A stretch of 64,000 bases of DNA from Holophagales bacterium (GCA_009836625.1 VXVC01000007.1:264057-328056); one strand, 5' to 3'; positions 36,134 to 45,278 are shown, counted from the first letter of the stretch. A program made the numbers and translations. The notes: generated from the letters alone by a model not told the origin.

Positions 36134-37345
36134 CTACCCTTGCTTCTCGGGTACAGCCGCTCTCGGAACACGAGGTAGTCCCTGCCGCTGCGAAAACAGC
36201 GCATACCGTTGTTGAACCCGAGTGAGATAGGGATGAAGAAGCCTCCCCACTCTCTTGAGTTCCGAAAACTCCTCTATCCTTAAGTCCCTGAACTCGAACC
36301 TCAGAGTCCTCCCCTCAAGAACTGCGAACACGATACTCTCGTTCACGGTCTCGAGAAACGCCCCATACTTCTTGTGGTACTTGCGACGCACTTCGTTCTC
36401 TTCCATCAGGCGCCCGACAACGCAATAGAGTTCGATCTCCTCACCGGATCCGTTTCGTGAAATACAGTCGCAATCCGGACGAAGATTAAGTAGATACTCC
36501 GCCTCTCTTCCCTCCTCTTCTTCGGTTCCCTCACACAAGAAGAGATCACCACACCTGGCCTCTCCTCCCGCCAGCATCGAGTCGGCAACGAAACTCGCCT
36601 CTCCAATGAGACGCCGCAGTTCCTCTCCGCTGGCGTCGGCGAACGAACCGCCAAGCACTGTCGCCTCGAAGTCGGCCGTACCCATCCGCCCGCGAAGGCT
36701 GCTCCAGATGAGCTCCATCAGCGCTGAACTCGGTTCCACTTCATCGTCCTCGTACGACTTCCAGAAGACCTTCGGCCAGTTCGCGTTCCGCGCATAAAGC
36801 GATCGAAACAACTGCTGCCTAGCGTCGCGTAACTCTCTGTCCCAGGTCTTCAACACGTACACCGACGCATCACTCTCGACCCAGTTCTCCAGCGCACTCA
36901 GGTCCAAGGACTCGTCCCCCAGGACGCTACTCTTGCTCTGAATGAACACGGGTGCGCGCCCAAGCACTCCCTCCGGCAACTCCTCTCGCACAGTCTCTTC
37001 ACTTTCGTTGCTGAAGATAAACACGGGAACAAAGTGCGCCTGTGCCCGCTCCAAGAAGCGGTCCCGTATTGGGGCCACGTGCGCCTTCACCTGCGAGGCG
37101 CCTACCGGCCAGAGGTGCCAGTCAAGGAGTACAAGGCTTGCCGATTCGAGCAGACCCGGCCAGAGGCTTTCGGCGGGCACACCCGAGCTTTCGTAGCAGG
37201 GGAGGTCCCACTCATCCTTCAAACGGCGGACGATCTCGACGATGCGGTCCTTCGGCTCCTCGTTCGCGTTGACTTCTGTCTCGTCGCCATTGAGCTCATC
37301 GTCAATCACGACCGCGATACCTGAGAACAGCCGTTCCAGATCCAT
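36134..37345 (-). CDS. receiver-domain (response-regulator-like) protein of a methyltransferase/GHKL module
   Basis: 403 residues. Residues 9-140 carry every receiver hallmark: acidic pair D15/D16 (VVIDDE), phospho-acceptor D75 (LVLLDWHLWP), S112 (FIFSNE) and K138 (FIQSKS). The remaining ~260 residues are a domain I do not recognise, charged and mostly helical, with four Cys (CGDLFLCEG; CDCISRNG) that might bind metal. No DNA-binding motif is obvious. Its ATG overlaps the stop of the GHKL gene by one nucleotide. GC is near 52%, well below the flanks. Likely output protein of the phosphorelay. Confidence 0.65.
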   Translation of the reverse strand: MDLERLFSGIAVVIDDELNGDETEVNANEEPKDRIVEIVRRLKDEWDLPCYESSGVPAESLWPGLLESASLVLLDWHLWPVGASQVKAHVAPIRDRFLERAQAHFVPVFIFSNESEETVREELPEGVLGRAPVFIQSKSSVLGDESLDLSALENWVESDASVYVLKTWDRELRDARQQLFRSLYARNANWPKVFWKSYEDDEVEPSSALMELIWSSLRGRMGTADFEATVLGGSFADASGEELRRLIGEASFVADSMLAGGEARCGDLFLCEGTEEEEGREAEYLLNLRPDCDCISRNGSGEEIELYCVVGRLMEENEVRRKYHKKYGAFLETVNESIVFAVLEGRTLRFEFRDLRIEEFSELKRVGRLLHPYLTRVQQRYALFSQRQGLPRVPRAAVPEKQG

Positions 37346-39585
37346 CAGTTCTCCCCCTTTGCGAAGCCCACTACGAAGTTCGCCCCGGAAAGTCGCTCTT
37401 GGTCCCTCTCGGCCACAAACAGGCCGTACTCATGGCGTTCCAGCAATTGTCGTGCGATGTAAAGACCAAGCCCCCGTCCCTCTTCACCCTTTGCTGAGTA
37501 GAACGGCTCAAAGATGTAAGGTAGGTCGTCCGGATGAATGCCGGGGCCATTGTCGGAGAACACCAACTGGTGTCTTTCTCCGTCCAGCGTCACTAGAATC
37601 TGCCGATCGTCGTGGTCGACCGTGTCCAGCCAGAAAGCCGCGTTGTCGAAGAGGTTGATCAGAACCTGCATCACGACACCATCTGTGGTCCTAGCAGTAA
37701 GTGGCGACCGCCCAACCTTCGCTGTCCTATACTCGATTCTTCCTCTCTCCAGCACCGGCCGGTATATCTGGTGAATTCGCTCCAGGATTACCTCTACTCG
37801 AAGGAGCTTCCGGGATTTGCCTCGTCCGCCAGTAAAGAGCCGCTGAACGTCCCGCATACCGTCAGCTATCTGCTGGAGCACGCCGATAAGCATGTCAGCC
37901 TGCCTCCGCGCCTCCTCCAGCCCTGCTCCCCGCGCCATACGCACCAGACGGCGAGCTATGTCCTGCGCCCGACTCATCAACAGCATGATGTCGTGTGAGG
38001 CCATCTCGACCGACAACCCCACGCCTGCGAGGTCCTCTGTCATCTCCGCTCTACGTACCAAGTGCCGCCTCTCGTTTCCGTAGGCCCGTTCGATTCTCGT
38101 GACTTTTCGGACGGCATCCGCCTCTCCACGTTCCCGAAGGATCTTCTTCAGCTCACTAAGCTCCCGGGTCACAAGCTGACCTCGTGCGATCTCCGCAGCT
38201 CGACGCCGGACTTTCTGCGCCTGATAGCGTGCGTAATGGTGCTGCTTCAAAAACGACAAGAACGCTCGCACTAGGAACTTAAAGTCGTCCGCAGCGCCTC
38301 CGCTCTCTATCAGACCCTCCCGATTCGTCTTATCTCTCAGCGCAGGGTTCTGCTCCTGCGTGATGTCAATCCAACCGATCGTCTGATCATTGCTGAAGAA
38401 GTCGCCCGCCCGGCCCGTCCCGCGGGATATATCGATCTGAAGCCAGTCATCCTCCTTGTCCCCGTATGGGTACACTCTCACACCGTCCCGGTACAAGTAG
38501 ACTCGGTGTTCCTTGAGATCTTTCTTCTCGGTCGGCGTCAATGCATATCGGCCCGCAGCGTCTCTGGCGAAATCGAACATGTAGAACGTGAACGAAAAGC
38601 CACCGCAAGCGAAGCTGTACTCCGTCCCGGCGTCCGCGTTGCCTTCTCGCAAGCGCTGCCTCCACACCCAGAGCGCCTTGACTCTTGAGTCGCTGAGATC
38701 GACTTTGTCGGTGCCATCCTGAGTCTGGAACAGAAACACGTTGTTCTCGGAATCGAACCGACCCTCGATAGCCAGGACCGGTTTCTCTTCAATGAGCCAC
38801 CTCAACCGCTCTATGCTCTCGTCCTCCACTGACTTCACTTCGCCATCAATGAGGACCTCAACGTCGAACACATCGGGCGCGCTGCGACCGGTGAATCGCG
38901 AGACCGGGTCGGTCAGGTTGGAGACGTCCCGGCAGAGATCGTCGATCATCTTCTCCGTCCACTTGCTTCGCAGAGCCGTGATCTCCACTACGGTGCCATG
39001 TTGGGCTCCGGCAAACTTCTCCGGTGGACCCTGCGAGACTCTTACAGTCAAGTCCTCCAGGAAGACCTCTCGTTCCCGGCCATCCTCCTCCACGAAGTCG
39101 TCATCGTAGGGGGAGAAGTCACACACAAGGACCGTTTCTACTTCGGCTCCCAGCTCCCGCGTGGTCAAAGTCACGATTTTTCCTAGCTTGAATGTCGCGA
39201 ACCGCCCTATCCCTTTTTCACCTTGTACAACCCTCTTCTTACGCGGGGTGCGCCTCTTTCCCTTCTTCTTGTCCAGGTACTTGCGCGGCGTCGCGGGGTT
39301 CATCCAAGCGTTGCGTATCGTGTCTAGGCTCATGCCGCAACCGTCATCCCTCACGACAATCCGCCCGCGTTCGCTCCGGGTGGCGCTCTCCTGCTCGGTT
39401 GTGTCCTCCTCCTCGGTCGCCTCCTCCTCAAAGCCCTCGATACGCAATTCAACCCTTTCGGCATCCGCATCGTAGGCATTCTTGATGAGCTCCACCAGAG
39501 CGATTCGCTCGTTCTTGATAAGTTGGTCGCCGAGCATCGTCAGCAAGCGGGCGTACGGTCGGAATGAGAGGGGCGGCTCAGTCAC
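37345..39585 (-). CDS. dual-GHKL ATPase / histidine-kinase-like protein
   Basis: 746 residues starting at GTG 39585. The N terminus is an Hsp90/MORC-like GHKL ATPase: N-box ELIKNAYDADA (32-42), DDGCGM (80-85), GEKGIGRFA (122-130). A middle linker of about 400 residues follows, then a dimerisation/phosphoacceptor-like helix (SVEMASHDIMLL, H531) and a second GHKL module of kinase type: LINLFDNAAF (near 645), SDNGPGI (near 675), GRGLGLY (near 700). There is no transmembrane segment. Two ATPase modules in one chain, with a receiver protein next door, suggest a cytosolic sensor kinase. GTGA overlap with the methyltransferase. Confidence 0.8.
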   Translation of the reverse strand: MTEPPLSFRPYARLLTMLGDQLIKNERIALVELIKNAYDADAERVELRIEGFEEEATEEEDTTEQESATRSERGRIVVRDDGCGMSLDTIRNAWMNPATPRKYLDKKKGKRRTPRKKRVVQGEKGIGRFATFKLGKIVTLTTRELGAEVETVLVCDFSPYDDDFVEEDGREREVFLEDLTVRVSQGPPEKFAGAQHGTVVEITALRSKWTEKMIDDLCRDVSNLTDPVSRFTGRSAPDVFDVEVLIDGEVKSVEDESIERLRWLIEEKPVLAIEGRFDSENNVFLFQTQDGTDKVDLSDSRVKALWVWRQRLREGNADAGTEYSFACGGFSFTFYMFDFARDAAGRYALTPTEKKDLKEHRVYLYRDGVRVYPYGDKEDDWLQIDISRGTGRAGDFFSNDQTIGWIDITQEQNPALRDKTNREGLIESGGAADDFKFLVRAFLSFLKQHHYARYQAQKVRRRAAEIARGQLVTRELSELKKILRERGEADAVRKVTRIERAYGNERRHLVRRAEMTEDLAGVGLSVEMASHDIMLLMSRAQDIARRLVRMARGAGLEEARRQADMLIGVLQQIADGMRDVQRLFTGGRGKSRKLLRVEVILERIHQIYRPVLERGRIEYRTAKVGRSPLTARTTDGVVMQVLINLFDNAAFWLDTVDHDDRQILVTLDGERHQLVFSDNGPGIHPDDLPYIFEPFYSAKGEEGRGLGLYIARQLLERHEYGLFVAERDQERLSGANFVVGFAKGEN

Positions 39586-40826
39586 GGTCTCCTCCCAATC
39601 AGGACGAACTCCTCGCCGTAAACCCGCCTCTGAGATGCGTCCCGGGTGAAGCGTCCCTTCGCATCACGGAACGGCGTCATGATCTTCAATGACACTCGTC
39701 TCGGCACTCGCTCCACTCCCACGAATCCCGCGCGCCTCATGCAGCTTTCCAAATGACCCGCGTTGTTGATGGTCACGTTCTTGTACCGAGTGTTGCCGAT
39801 AAGGAACACCGCCATGCCGCCAGGATTCAGCATGCGCCAGCACTTCGCAGCGGTCTTGTCCAAGTCGAGAAAGTAGCGAGCTACGGACCGAGCCTTCCTC
39901 TTCTCTACGTCCATCAGGCCACGGTAGGTGGCTTCAGCGCTAGGACCTAGTGAAGCGATTGAGCGGGGATCAGGATCTGGTACACGATACTGATTACCCA
40001 GCATATTCGTCCGGAAGCTCCGATAGTCCGAGGAGTAGCGGAGCCACAACGTCGAAAGCTGGTGGATGTCCGCGTAGTCGTAGGACGTGACATAGGGCGG
40101 ACTCGTCACGAGCAGATCAACTCGGCATTCAGGCTGGCCCGAAGCAAGGAAGTTCTGGCGCCTGATGGTGACCTCCGGCTGCGGACGGGGAAAGCAGTTA
40201 CTCCGGTTCGCCTTTCGCATTAGGTGGAACTGACTCTCGAACGTCTCCAGCACTCCGCGAGGGCTCTTTAGGGGGTCGCGCTGGGGCTTGATCGACCTCG
40301 TGAGCCAAGTTGATGTCGGTTTCAGGATGTTGGACAGCGCGCACAAGAAGAACCGCCGATGGGGACTGCCCGTGCGCGTGCGCAGGCGAATCGCTTGGTC
40401 GAGCCGAGTAAGGTCGTCGATGTTGCGGTCGTGAAACCAGTAGCGGACACGGTCGCTGACTTTCTCCCGATCCTCCTCCGTAGGAGTGATTCGGCCGAAC
40501 TCGTTGCGGATTTGCTCGAAGTACTCTCCGAGCACCGAATCGTCATAGTGATGGACCTTGACTTGCGCGATCAAGACGGCCACCGGATTGATGTCGGATC
40601 CCCAGAAGCGCTTCCCGCTTCTCTTGGCCTCTACGGCGGCTGTGCCGCACCCGCAGAAGACATCGGCCACGACTCCTACTTCGACGCCTTCTTCCTTCGC
40701 GTACTGAAGTGCCTTGGTGGTAATGAAGGCAGGGAACTTCGCCGGATAGCTGTGGATCCTGTGGATCAGATCCTCTCTCCCGAGACCGAAGTCCCAGTCC
40801 AAAACGGATGTGCTAGGCGAAGTCAC
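39582..40826 (-). CDS. SPPY-type DNA (N4-cytosine/N6-adenine) methyltransferase
   Basis: 414 residues from GTG 40826. The AdoMet-binding motif DVFCGCGT is at 55-62, followed by GSDINP (76-81). Catalytic motif IV is TSPPY near residues 242-246, in the order typical of beta-class amino-methyltransferases. The N terminus 'HRIHSYPAKFPAF' is shared with stand-alone DNA methylases. No specificity domain or restriction endonuclease is adjacent. It is the first gene of the three-gene overlapping operon; a 199-bp gap separates it from the small gene upstream. Confidence 0.8.
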   Translation of the reverse strand: MTSPSTSVLDWDFGLGREDLIHRIHSYPAKFPAFITTKALQYAKEEGVEVGVVADVFCGCGTAAVEAKRSGKRFWGSDINPVAVLIAQVKVHHYDDSVLGEYFEQIRNEFGRITPTEEDREKVSDRVRYWFHDRNIDDLTRLDQAIRLRTRTGSPHRRFFLCALSNILKPTSTWLTRSIKPQRDPLKSPRGVLETFESQFHLMRKANRSNCFPRPQPEVTIRRQNFLASGQPECRVDLLVTSPPYVTSYDYADIHQLSTLWLRYSSDYRSFRTNMLGNQYRVPDPDPRSIASLGPSAEATYRGLMDVEKRKARSVARYFLDLDKTAAKCWRMLNPGGMAVFLIGNTRYKNVTINNAGHLESCMRRAGFVGVERVPRRVSLKIMTPFRDAKGRFTRDASQRRVYGEEFVLIGRRP

Positions 40827-41025
40827 GGCCCTTCCCCGTCCCTCGGTATCAAGCTCAACCGCCTCAGCTGTCGCCCGGGATCTTCAACTGCGCGCTCGCT
40901 GCGTCTTGTCGCTCGGGCGGCAACGGGCTACAGACCTCGTCGCAGAACGGGCTCGGACGCGCGATCATCCTGGTCGGCGAGGAGAAGTCCAAAAGAACGC
41001 TCGGTACTTAGACCAGCACCGCCGG
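40827..41025. other. non-coding or decayed stretch upstream of the methyltransferase
   Basis: No open frame of convincing length. On the minus strand a short stretch (about 40870-40990) reads without stops from VLLD onward, in the position a toxin gene would occupy after the antitoxin-like 78-residue gene, but it lacks a usable start and PIN residues. I treat it as the methyltransferase promoter region, possibly with remnant sequence. Confidence 0.3.
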
Positions 41026-41262
41026 TCAGGCGCTGAGGTAGCGACAGAGATGGTCTTCGCTGAGAATCCCGTGCTCCTTCGCCCTACGATTCCAGTACTC
41101 CTGCAGGGCTGCTAGCTCCTCCTCATAGGACTGGGATGGAGCCTCTCGGAGCGGGGGCGCTACAGCTGAAGTCAGCTCCTTGCCCTCGCGGTGCGCCATT
41201 CGTGCGACGGACCGGCCAACGTCGGACGGCGGGGGGACGGCGTTTCTGGTGGCGTTCGCCAT
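41026..41262 (-). CDS. small hypothetical protein (antitoxin-like tail)
   Basis: 78 residues from the ATG at 41262, preceded by a GGAG on the minus strand. The N-terminal half is polar. The C-terminal part 'SYEEELAALQEYWNRRAKEHGILSEDHLCRYLSA' is a helix-turn-helix-like amphipathic tail of the kind seen in small antitoxins. No intact partner toxin follows. It could be an orphan antitoxin at the edge of the low-GC island. The divergent NicO gene starts 84 bp away. Confidence 0.45.
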   Translation of the reverse strand: MANATRNAVPPPSDVGRSVARMAHREGKELTSAVAPPLREAPSQSYEEELAALQEYWNRRAKEHGILSEDHLCRYLSA

Positions 41263-41310
41263 GGCAGGGGCTCCAGAGAGATCAGTTGCACCATTCGGCT
41301 CGCGGCGAAT

Positions 41311-41324
41311 GATACTCGTGTATC
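41311..41324. promoter_or_regulatory. small dyad upstream of the metal-transport operon
   Basis: GATAC-TCGT-GTATC lies 22 bp before the ATG at 41346, overlapping an AATGAT -10-like hexamer that sits 16 nt from TTGCAC (41285-41290). It is the only dyad near the operon start and could serve a metal-responsive repressor. No regulator gene is adjacent, so this is weak. Confidence 0.3.
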
Positions 41325-41345
41325 CCGCTGCTACCCTCGACGGCA

Positions 41346-42101
41346 ATGGACACAGTCTGGGTCCTGGTTTCGGCCGCGGTCGGCATCGGCTTCGTCCACA
41401 CCCTGATCGGCATCGACCACACGCTGCCGTTCGTCGTCCTCGGCAAGGCGCGTGGATGGTCGCTGCGGCGGACACTTTGGGTCACCGGACTGTGCGGCGG
41501 CGGGCACGTTGCCTCGTCGGTCCTCCTCGGCGGCGCCGGCATTGGGCTGGCGATCTTCGCCACCGGTCTCGATCTCCAGGAAGGGCACCACTGGATGGAG
41601 GGTCGCGTCGGCGTCTTCGAATCGATCGAGGCGGTCCGCGGCGATCTGGCGGCGTGGGCGCTCGTCCTCTTCGGTCTGATGTACGCGGCCTGGTCGATGG
41701 CGCGTAGACGCCGGCAGCAGCGGCACGTCCATGAGCACGCCGGCGGGCTCGTCCATGCCCACGAACATCCGGCGGCCGGAAGCCACCGCCACGCGACCGG
41801 CGAGACCGCCGGCATCGCCGGGCTCACCGCCTGGAGCCTGTTCGTCATCTTCGTGCTCGGGCCCTGCGAGCCGCTGATTCCCATCCTCATGGTGCCGGCC
41901 TTCCAGGTCGGCTTGTGGGCGGTCGTGCCGGTGACCGTGGCCTTCGGCGTGACGACCATCGCGACGATGGCTGCGGTCGTGGCGGTCGCCTACCGGGGCC
42001 TCGACTTCGTGCGACTCCCCCGGCTGCGGGCGCACGCGCATGCGCTAAGCGGGCTAGCCATCAGCGGATCGGGCCTCGCGATGCTGCTGTTCGCGATCTA
42101 A
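41346..42101 (+). CDS. NicO/UreH-like metal transporter (membrane protein)
   Basis: 251 residues with about six TM helices. TM1 contains H18-x5-D24-H25 (GFVHTLIGIDH), resembling the His/Asp signature of nickel/cobalt transporters. The cytosolic loop at about 125-150 is histidine-rich (HVHEHAGGLVHAHEH...HRH), as in metal-binding loops of NicO and CDF proteins. A 'FVLGPCEPLIP' motif opens the second half. It heads the operon; the P-type ATPase gene starts 105 bp later. Direction of transport and the metal are not determinable. Confidence 0.7.
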   Translation: MDTVWVLVSAAVGIGFVHTLIGIDHTLPFVVLGKARGWSLRRTLWVTGLCGGGHVASSVLLGGAGIGLAIFATGLDLQEGHHWMEGRVGVFESIEAVRGDLAAWALVLFGLMYAAWSMARRRRQQRHVHEHAGGLVHAHEHPAAGSHRHATGETAGIAGLTAWSLFVIFVLGPCEPLIPILMVPAFQVGLWAVVPVTVAFGVTTIATMAAVVAVAYRGLDFVRLPRLRAHAHALSGLAISGSGLAMLLFAI

Positions 42102-42124
42102 GCTTGGCGTTTCGCTCGCCAGAT

Positions 42125-42147
42125 GCCGGCCAGAAGGCCGGCGCACC
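42125..42147. repeat. stem-AGAA-stem-GCACC hairpin
   Basis: GCCGGCC-AGAA-GGCCGGC followed by GCACC, between the NicO and ATPase genes. The layout matches the hairpin at 24260-24282 in stem length (7 bp), tetraloop and 3' flank, although the stem sequence differs. It may be an intergenic palindromic repeat family in this genome. Confidence 0.5.
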
Positions 42148-42206
42148 GACAGTCGCCGCGTTCTCCGACGCAGCCTCCTAGGGGCGTCTGGCGTCCGGCA
42201 CCAGCC

Positions 42207-45200
42207 ATGGGCGCTCATTTCCACGACGACGGCCACGGTCACAGCCACAGCCACGGGCTGCTGCAGCGGATCGGCTACATCGCCCTGTGCGTTGCGGTCG
42301 GCGTCCTGCTCCTGCTCTACCTCCTCGGGGTCGTCCGCACCGTCGCCGGCATCGACCTGGCGCTCATCCTCACCCTGGTCGCCGGCTATCCGTTGATCCG
42401 CCACGCGATCCTGGACCTGCTCCAGGGGCACTTCTCGTCCCACCTGACGATCGCCATCGCGGCCGGCGCCGCGGTGTGGATCGGCGAGTACTTCGCCGCC
42501 GCCGAAGTCATGTTCATCATGCTGATCGGCGAGGGGATCGAGCACTGGACGGTCGACCGAGCCAAGGGAGCGATCGCCGGCTTCGTCGCCAGCCAGCCCG
42601 AGCAGGCGCGGGTGCTGCGCGATGGCCGCGAGGAACTCGTGGCGCTCGGCGAAGTCGAGATAGGGGACACGGTGCGGGTGCTTGCCGGCGAGCGCGTGCC
42701 GGTGGACGGGATGATCGAGCGCGGCGAGTCGTCCGTCGACCAGAGCAGCGTCACCGGCGAACCGCTGCCGGCCCAGCTCGGCGTGGGCGACGCGGTGTGG
42801 AGCGGCAGCCTGAACGAGTACGGCGTTCTAGACATCCGCTCCGAGCGCACCGGCAACGACACGACCGTCGCCCGCATCGCGAGCCTGATCGAGGACGCGC
42901 AGAGCCGGCGCGCCCGGGTCGTGCGCACCGCCGACAAGCTGGCCCGGTTCTTCCTGCCCGCGGTGCTGGTCGCGGCCGGCGGCATCTACCTCTTCACCGG
43001 CGAAATGATGCGCACGGTGGCGGCGCTGATCGTGGCCTGTCCCTGCGCCCTGGTGCTGGCCACGCCGGCGGCCATGGCCTCGGCGATCGCCCGGCTGGCG
43101 CGCGAGGGCGCGCTGGTCAAGGGCGGCGACGTGATCGAGTCGCTGTCGCGCATCGACGCCTGCGTCCTGGACAAGACCGGCACGCTGACCTGCGGACGCC
43201 CCGCGCTGACCGCGATCGCCCCAGTCGGCGACGTGGCCGAGGATCGGCTGCTCCGACTCGCGGCGAGTGCCGAGCTGACTTCCGAGCACCTGCTCGGGCG
43301 GGCGCTGGTCACCGAGGCCCGGGAGCGGCGGCTAGACCTTTCCGAGCCCGAGAACTTCAGGCTCCACCCCGGCCGCGGCGTGACGGCCACCGTCGACGGG
43401 CACGAGGTCGCGGTCGGGAACCAGGCGCTACTGGCGGAGGTCGTCGGCGAGGGCCAGATCGGCGCCGTGGCCGGGAGCCTCGTGCCCACACCGGGCAGCG
43501 GCGAAACGCGGCTGGCCGTCGCCGTCGATGGCGCGCTGGCCGGCGCACTGGCCCTGGCCGATCCGCTCCGCGACGAAGCCACCGATGCGGTCGCCGACCT
43601 GCGCCAGACCGGGGTCGATCCGATCGTCATGCTGACCGGCGACGCCGAGGGGACGGCGCGCACGGTCGGCCGGCAGGCCGGCATCGACCAGGTCCAGGCG
43701 GAACTGCTGCCCGAAGACAAGGTGCGCAGGCTCGGCGAGCTCTCCCGCGGCGAGCGCAACGTCCTGATGGTCGGCGACGGGATCAACGACGCGCCCTCCC
43801 TCGCCGCCGCGTCGGTCGGCGTCGCGATCGGCCACGGCGCCGCCGACCTCTCGGCCGAGGCGGCCCAGGTCGTCCTGCTGCCAGACCGCCTCGACTACCT
43901 GGCGCCCCTGCTCCGCTACGCCCGCCGCGTGGTCGCCCGGATCCGCAGCAGCATCCTGATCTTCGCCTTCGGCATCAACTTCGTCGCCGTCGGCTTCGCG
44001 GCCTTCGGCTGGCTGCCCCCGGCCGCGGCGGCGATCGTTCACCAGGCCGCCTCGCTGCTCGTCATCCTGAACTGCGTCCGCCTCCTCTACGAAGGACGCG
44101 CGGTGGCCGCGCGCGAAGACCGGGGTTTCGGCCGCTTCCGCATGCTCGCCGGTCCCGTCGACGGGCTGGTCGCCGGCTGGAAGGGGTTCAACGCCGGCCG
44201 CCGCGCGACGGTCCATCGCCTCGAACACACGCTCGAAGAAAGCCCGGCCCGGATCCGCTCCGCGGCCCCCCGGCTGCTGCGCGCGGCGCCGTTCGCGCTC
44301 GCCGCGGTCTGGGCGGCGAGCGGCCTGCGCATGATCGATCCCCAGGAAGTCGGACTCGTGCAGCGCTTCGGCCGGCACGTCGGCGGCGAACTCGGCCCGG
44401 GCCTGCACCTGCGCTGGCCCTGGCCGGTCGATCGGGTGACCCGGGTCGAACCGGACCGTCTGCGGATGGCGGCGGTCGGTTCGCCGCGAGGAGCAACGTC
44501 CACCGAGGCCGGCGCAGAGCCGAGCTACGAGTGGAACGTGCGCCACGCCGGCTTCGACGAGACGCCGCCGCTCGAACGCCTGATGCTGACCGGCGATGAG
44601 AACCTGGTGGAGGTCGCGGCCCGCATCCACTACCGTGTCGCCGATCCCGCCGCCTTCGCCTTCGCCGCAGCCGATCCGGCGCGACTGGTCGAAACGAGCG
44701 CCGAGCGGTCGCTACGCACCGTGCTAGCCGGCCACTCGCTCGACGACGTGCTGACCGGCAAGCGCGACGGCATCGAAAAGACCTGGCACACGCATCTCGC
44801 GGCGCTGCTCGAGAGCCTCGGCGCCGGCGTAGAGGTCGTGAGCGCCACCGTGCAGGACGCACACCCGCCGCTCGACGTGGTCGACGCGTTCCGCGACGCG
44901 GCCAGCGCGCTCGAGGAGCGGGAGACCCTGATCGACGAGGCCGAGGGCTACGCGCTCGAGCGCCTGCCGATCGCCCGCGGCGAGGCCCGCCGGCAACTCC
45001 TTGAAGCCGAGGCCTACCGGAACCGGCGCGTAGAGGCCGGCCGCGGCGAGAGCGCACGCTTCGCAATGCGCGCCGGAGCCTACCGGCGCGCGAACGACCT
45101 GCACCGGTTCCGGCTCCAGCTTCAGACGATCGAGGGCTCGCTTGCCGGGAAGCCGAAACTGATCACCGACGCGACCGGCGGCCGCAAGCGCTTCGTCTTC

Positions 45201-45278
45201 GTCGACGAAGCGCCGGACCGCCTTCTCGACGTCTTCGTTCCTCCACCGGGTTCGGCCCAGAACGAGGTGAACCAATGA
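42207..45278 (+). CDS. P1B-type metal ATPase fused to a C-terminal HflK-like SPFH domain
   Basis: 1023 residues from the ATG at 42207, placed just before a His-rich tail (HFHDDGHGHSHSHG, 4-17). P-type ATPase: TGE at 183-185, CPC at 278-280 (transmembrane metal site), phosphorylation motif DKTGT 322-326, SEHLL at 359-363 (family usually SEHP, so Pro is lost), GDGINDAP near 523, and final TM with HQAAS and LNCVRLL. After a linker and one TM helix (about 690-710), residues 706-1000 form a band-7/SPFH domain (DPQEVGLVQRFGRHV, HLRWPWPVDRV, IHYRVADPAAF). No heavy-metal-associated domain. The downstream HflC-like gene overlaps by 4 nt. Confidence 0.85.
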   Translation: MGAHFHDDGHGHSHSHGLLQRIGYIALCVAVGVLLLLYLLGVVRTVAGIDLALILTLVAGYPLIRHAILDLLQGHFSSHLTIAIAAGAAVWIGEYFAAAEVMFIMLIGEGIEHWTVDRAKGAIAGFVASQPEQARVLRDGREELVALGEVEIGDTVRVLAGERVPVDGMIERGESSVDQSSVTGEPLPAQLGVGDAVWSGSLNEYGVLDIRSERTGNDTTVARIASLIEDAQSRRARVVRTADKLARFFLPAVLVAAGGIYLFTGEMMRTVAALIVACPCALVLATPAAMASAIARLAREGALVKGGDVIESLSRIDACVLDKTGTLTCGRPALTAIAPVGDVAEDRLLRLAASAELTSEHLLGRALVTEARERRLDLSEPENFRLHPGRGVTATVDGHEVAVGNQALLAEVVGEGQIGAVAGSLVPTPGSGETRLAVAVDGALAGALALADPLRDEATDAVADLRQTGVDPIVMLTGDAEGTARTVGRQAGIDQVQAELLPEDKVRRLGELSRGERNVLMVGDGINDAPSLAAASVGVAIGHGAADLSAEAAQVVLLPDRLDYLAPLLRYARRVVARIRSSILIFAFGINFVAVGFAAFGWLPPAAAAIVHQAASLLVILNCVRLLYEGRAVAAREDRGFGRFRMLAGPVDGLVAGWKGFNAGRRATVHRLEHTLEESPARIRSAAPRLLRAAPFALAAVWAASGLRMIDPQEVGLVQRFGRHVGGELGPGLHLRWPWPVDRVTRVEPDRLRMAAVGSPRGATSTEAGAEPSYEWNVRHAGFDETPPLERLMLTGDENLVEVAARIHYRVADPAAFAFAAADPARLVETSAERSLRTVLAGHSLDDVLTGKRDGIEKTWHTHLAALLESLGAGVEVVSATVQDAHPPLDVVDAFRDAASALEERETLIDEAEGYALERLPIARGEARRQLLEAEAYRNRRVEAGRGESARFAMRAGAYRRANDLHRFRLQLQTIEGSLAGKPKLITDATGGRKRFVFVDEAPDRLLDVFVPPPGSAQNEVNQ

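Noticed and set aside
36134..40826. Complete restriction-modification system
   Set aside because: A methyltransferase is present but no nuclease motif (PD-(D/E)xK, HNH) is visible in the two partners, so the restriction label is not supported.
42287..44599. Alternate frame inside the P-type ATPase gene
   Set aside because: Arg/Pro-rich with no domain; the in-frame protein carries all P-type motifs.
42207..45278. ATPase-SPFH fusion as a frameshift artefact
   Set aside because: The frame is continuous with a plausible linker and TM helix, and downstream genes keep 4-nt overlaps, so a true fusion is more likely.
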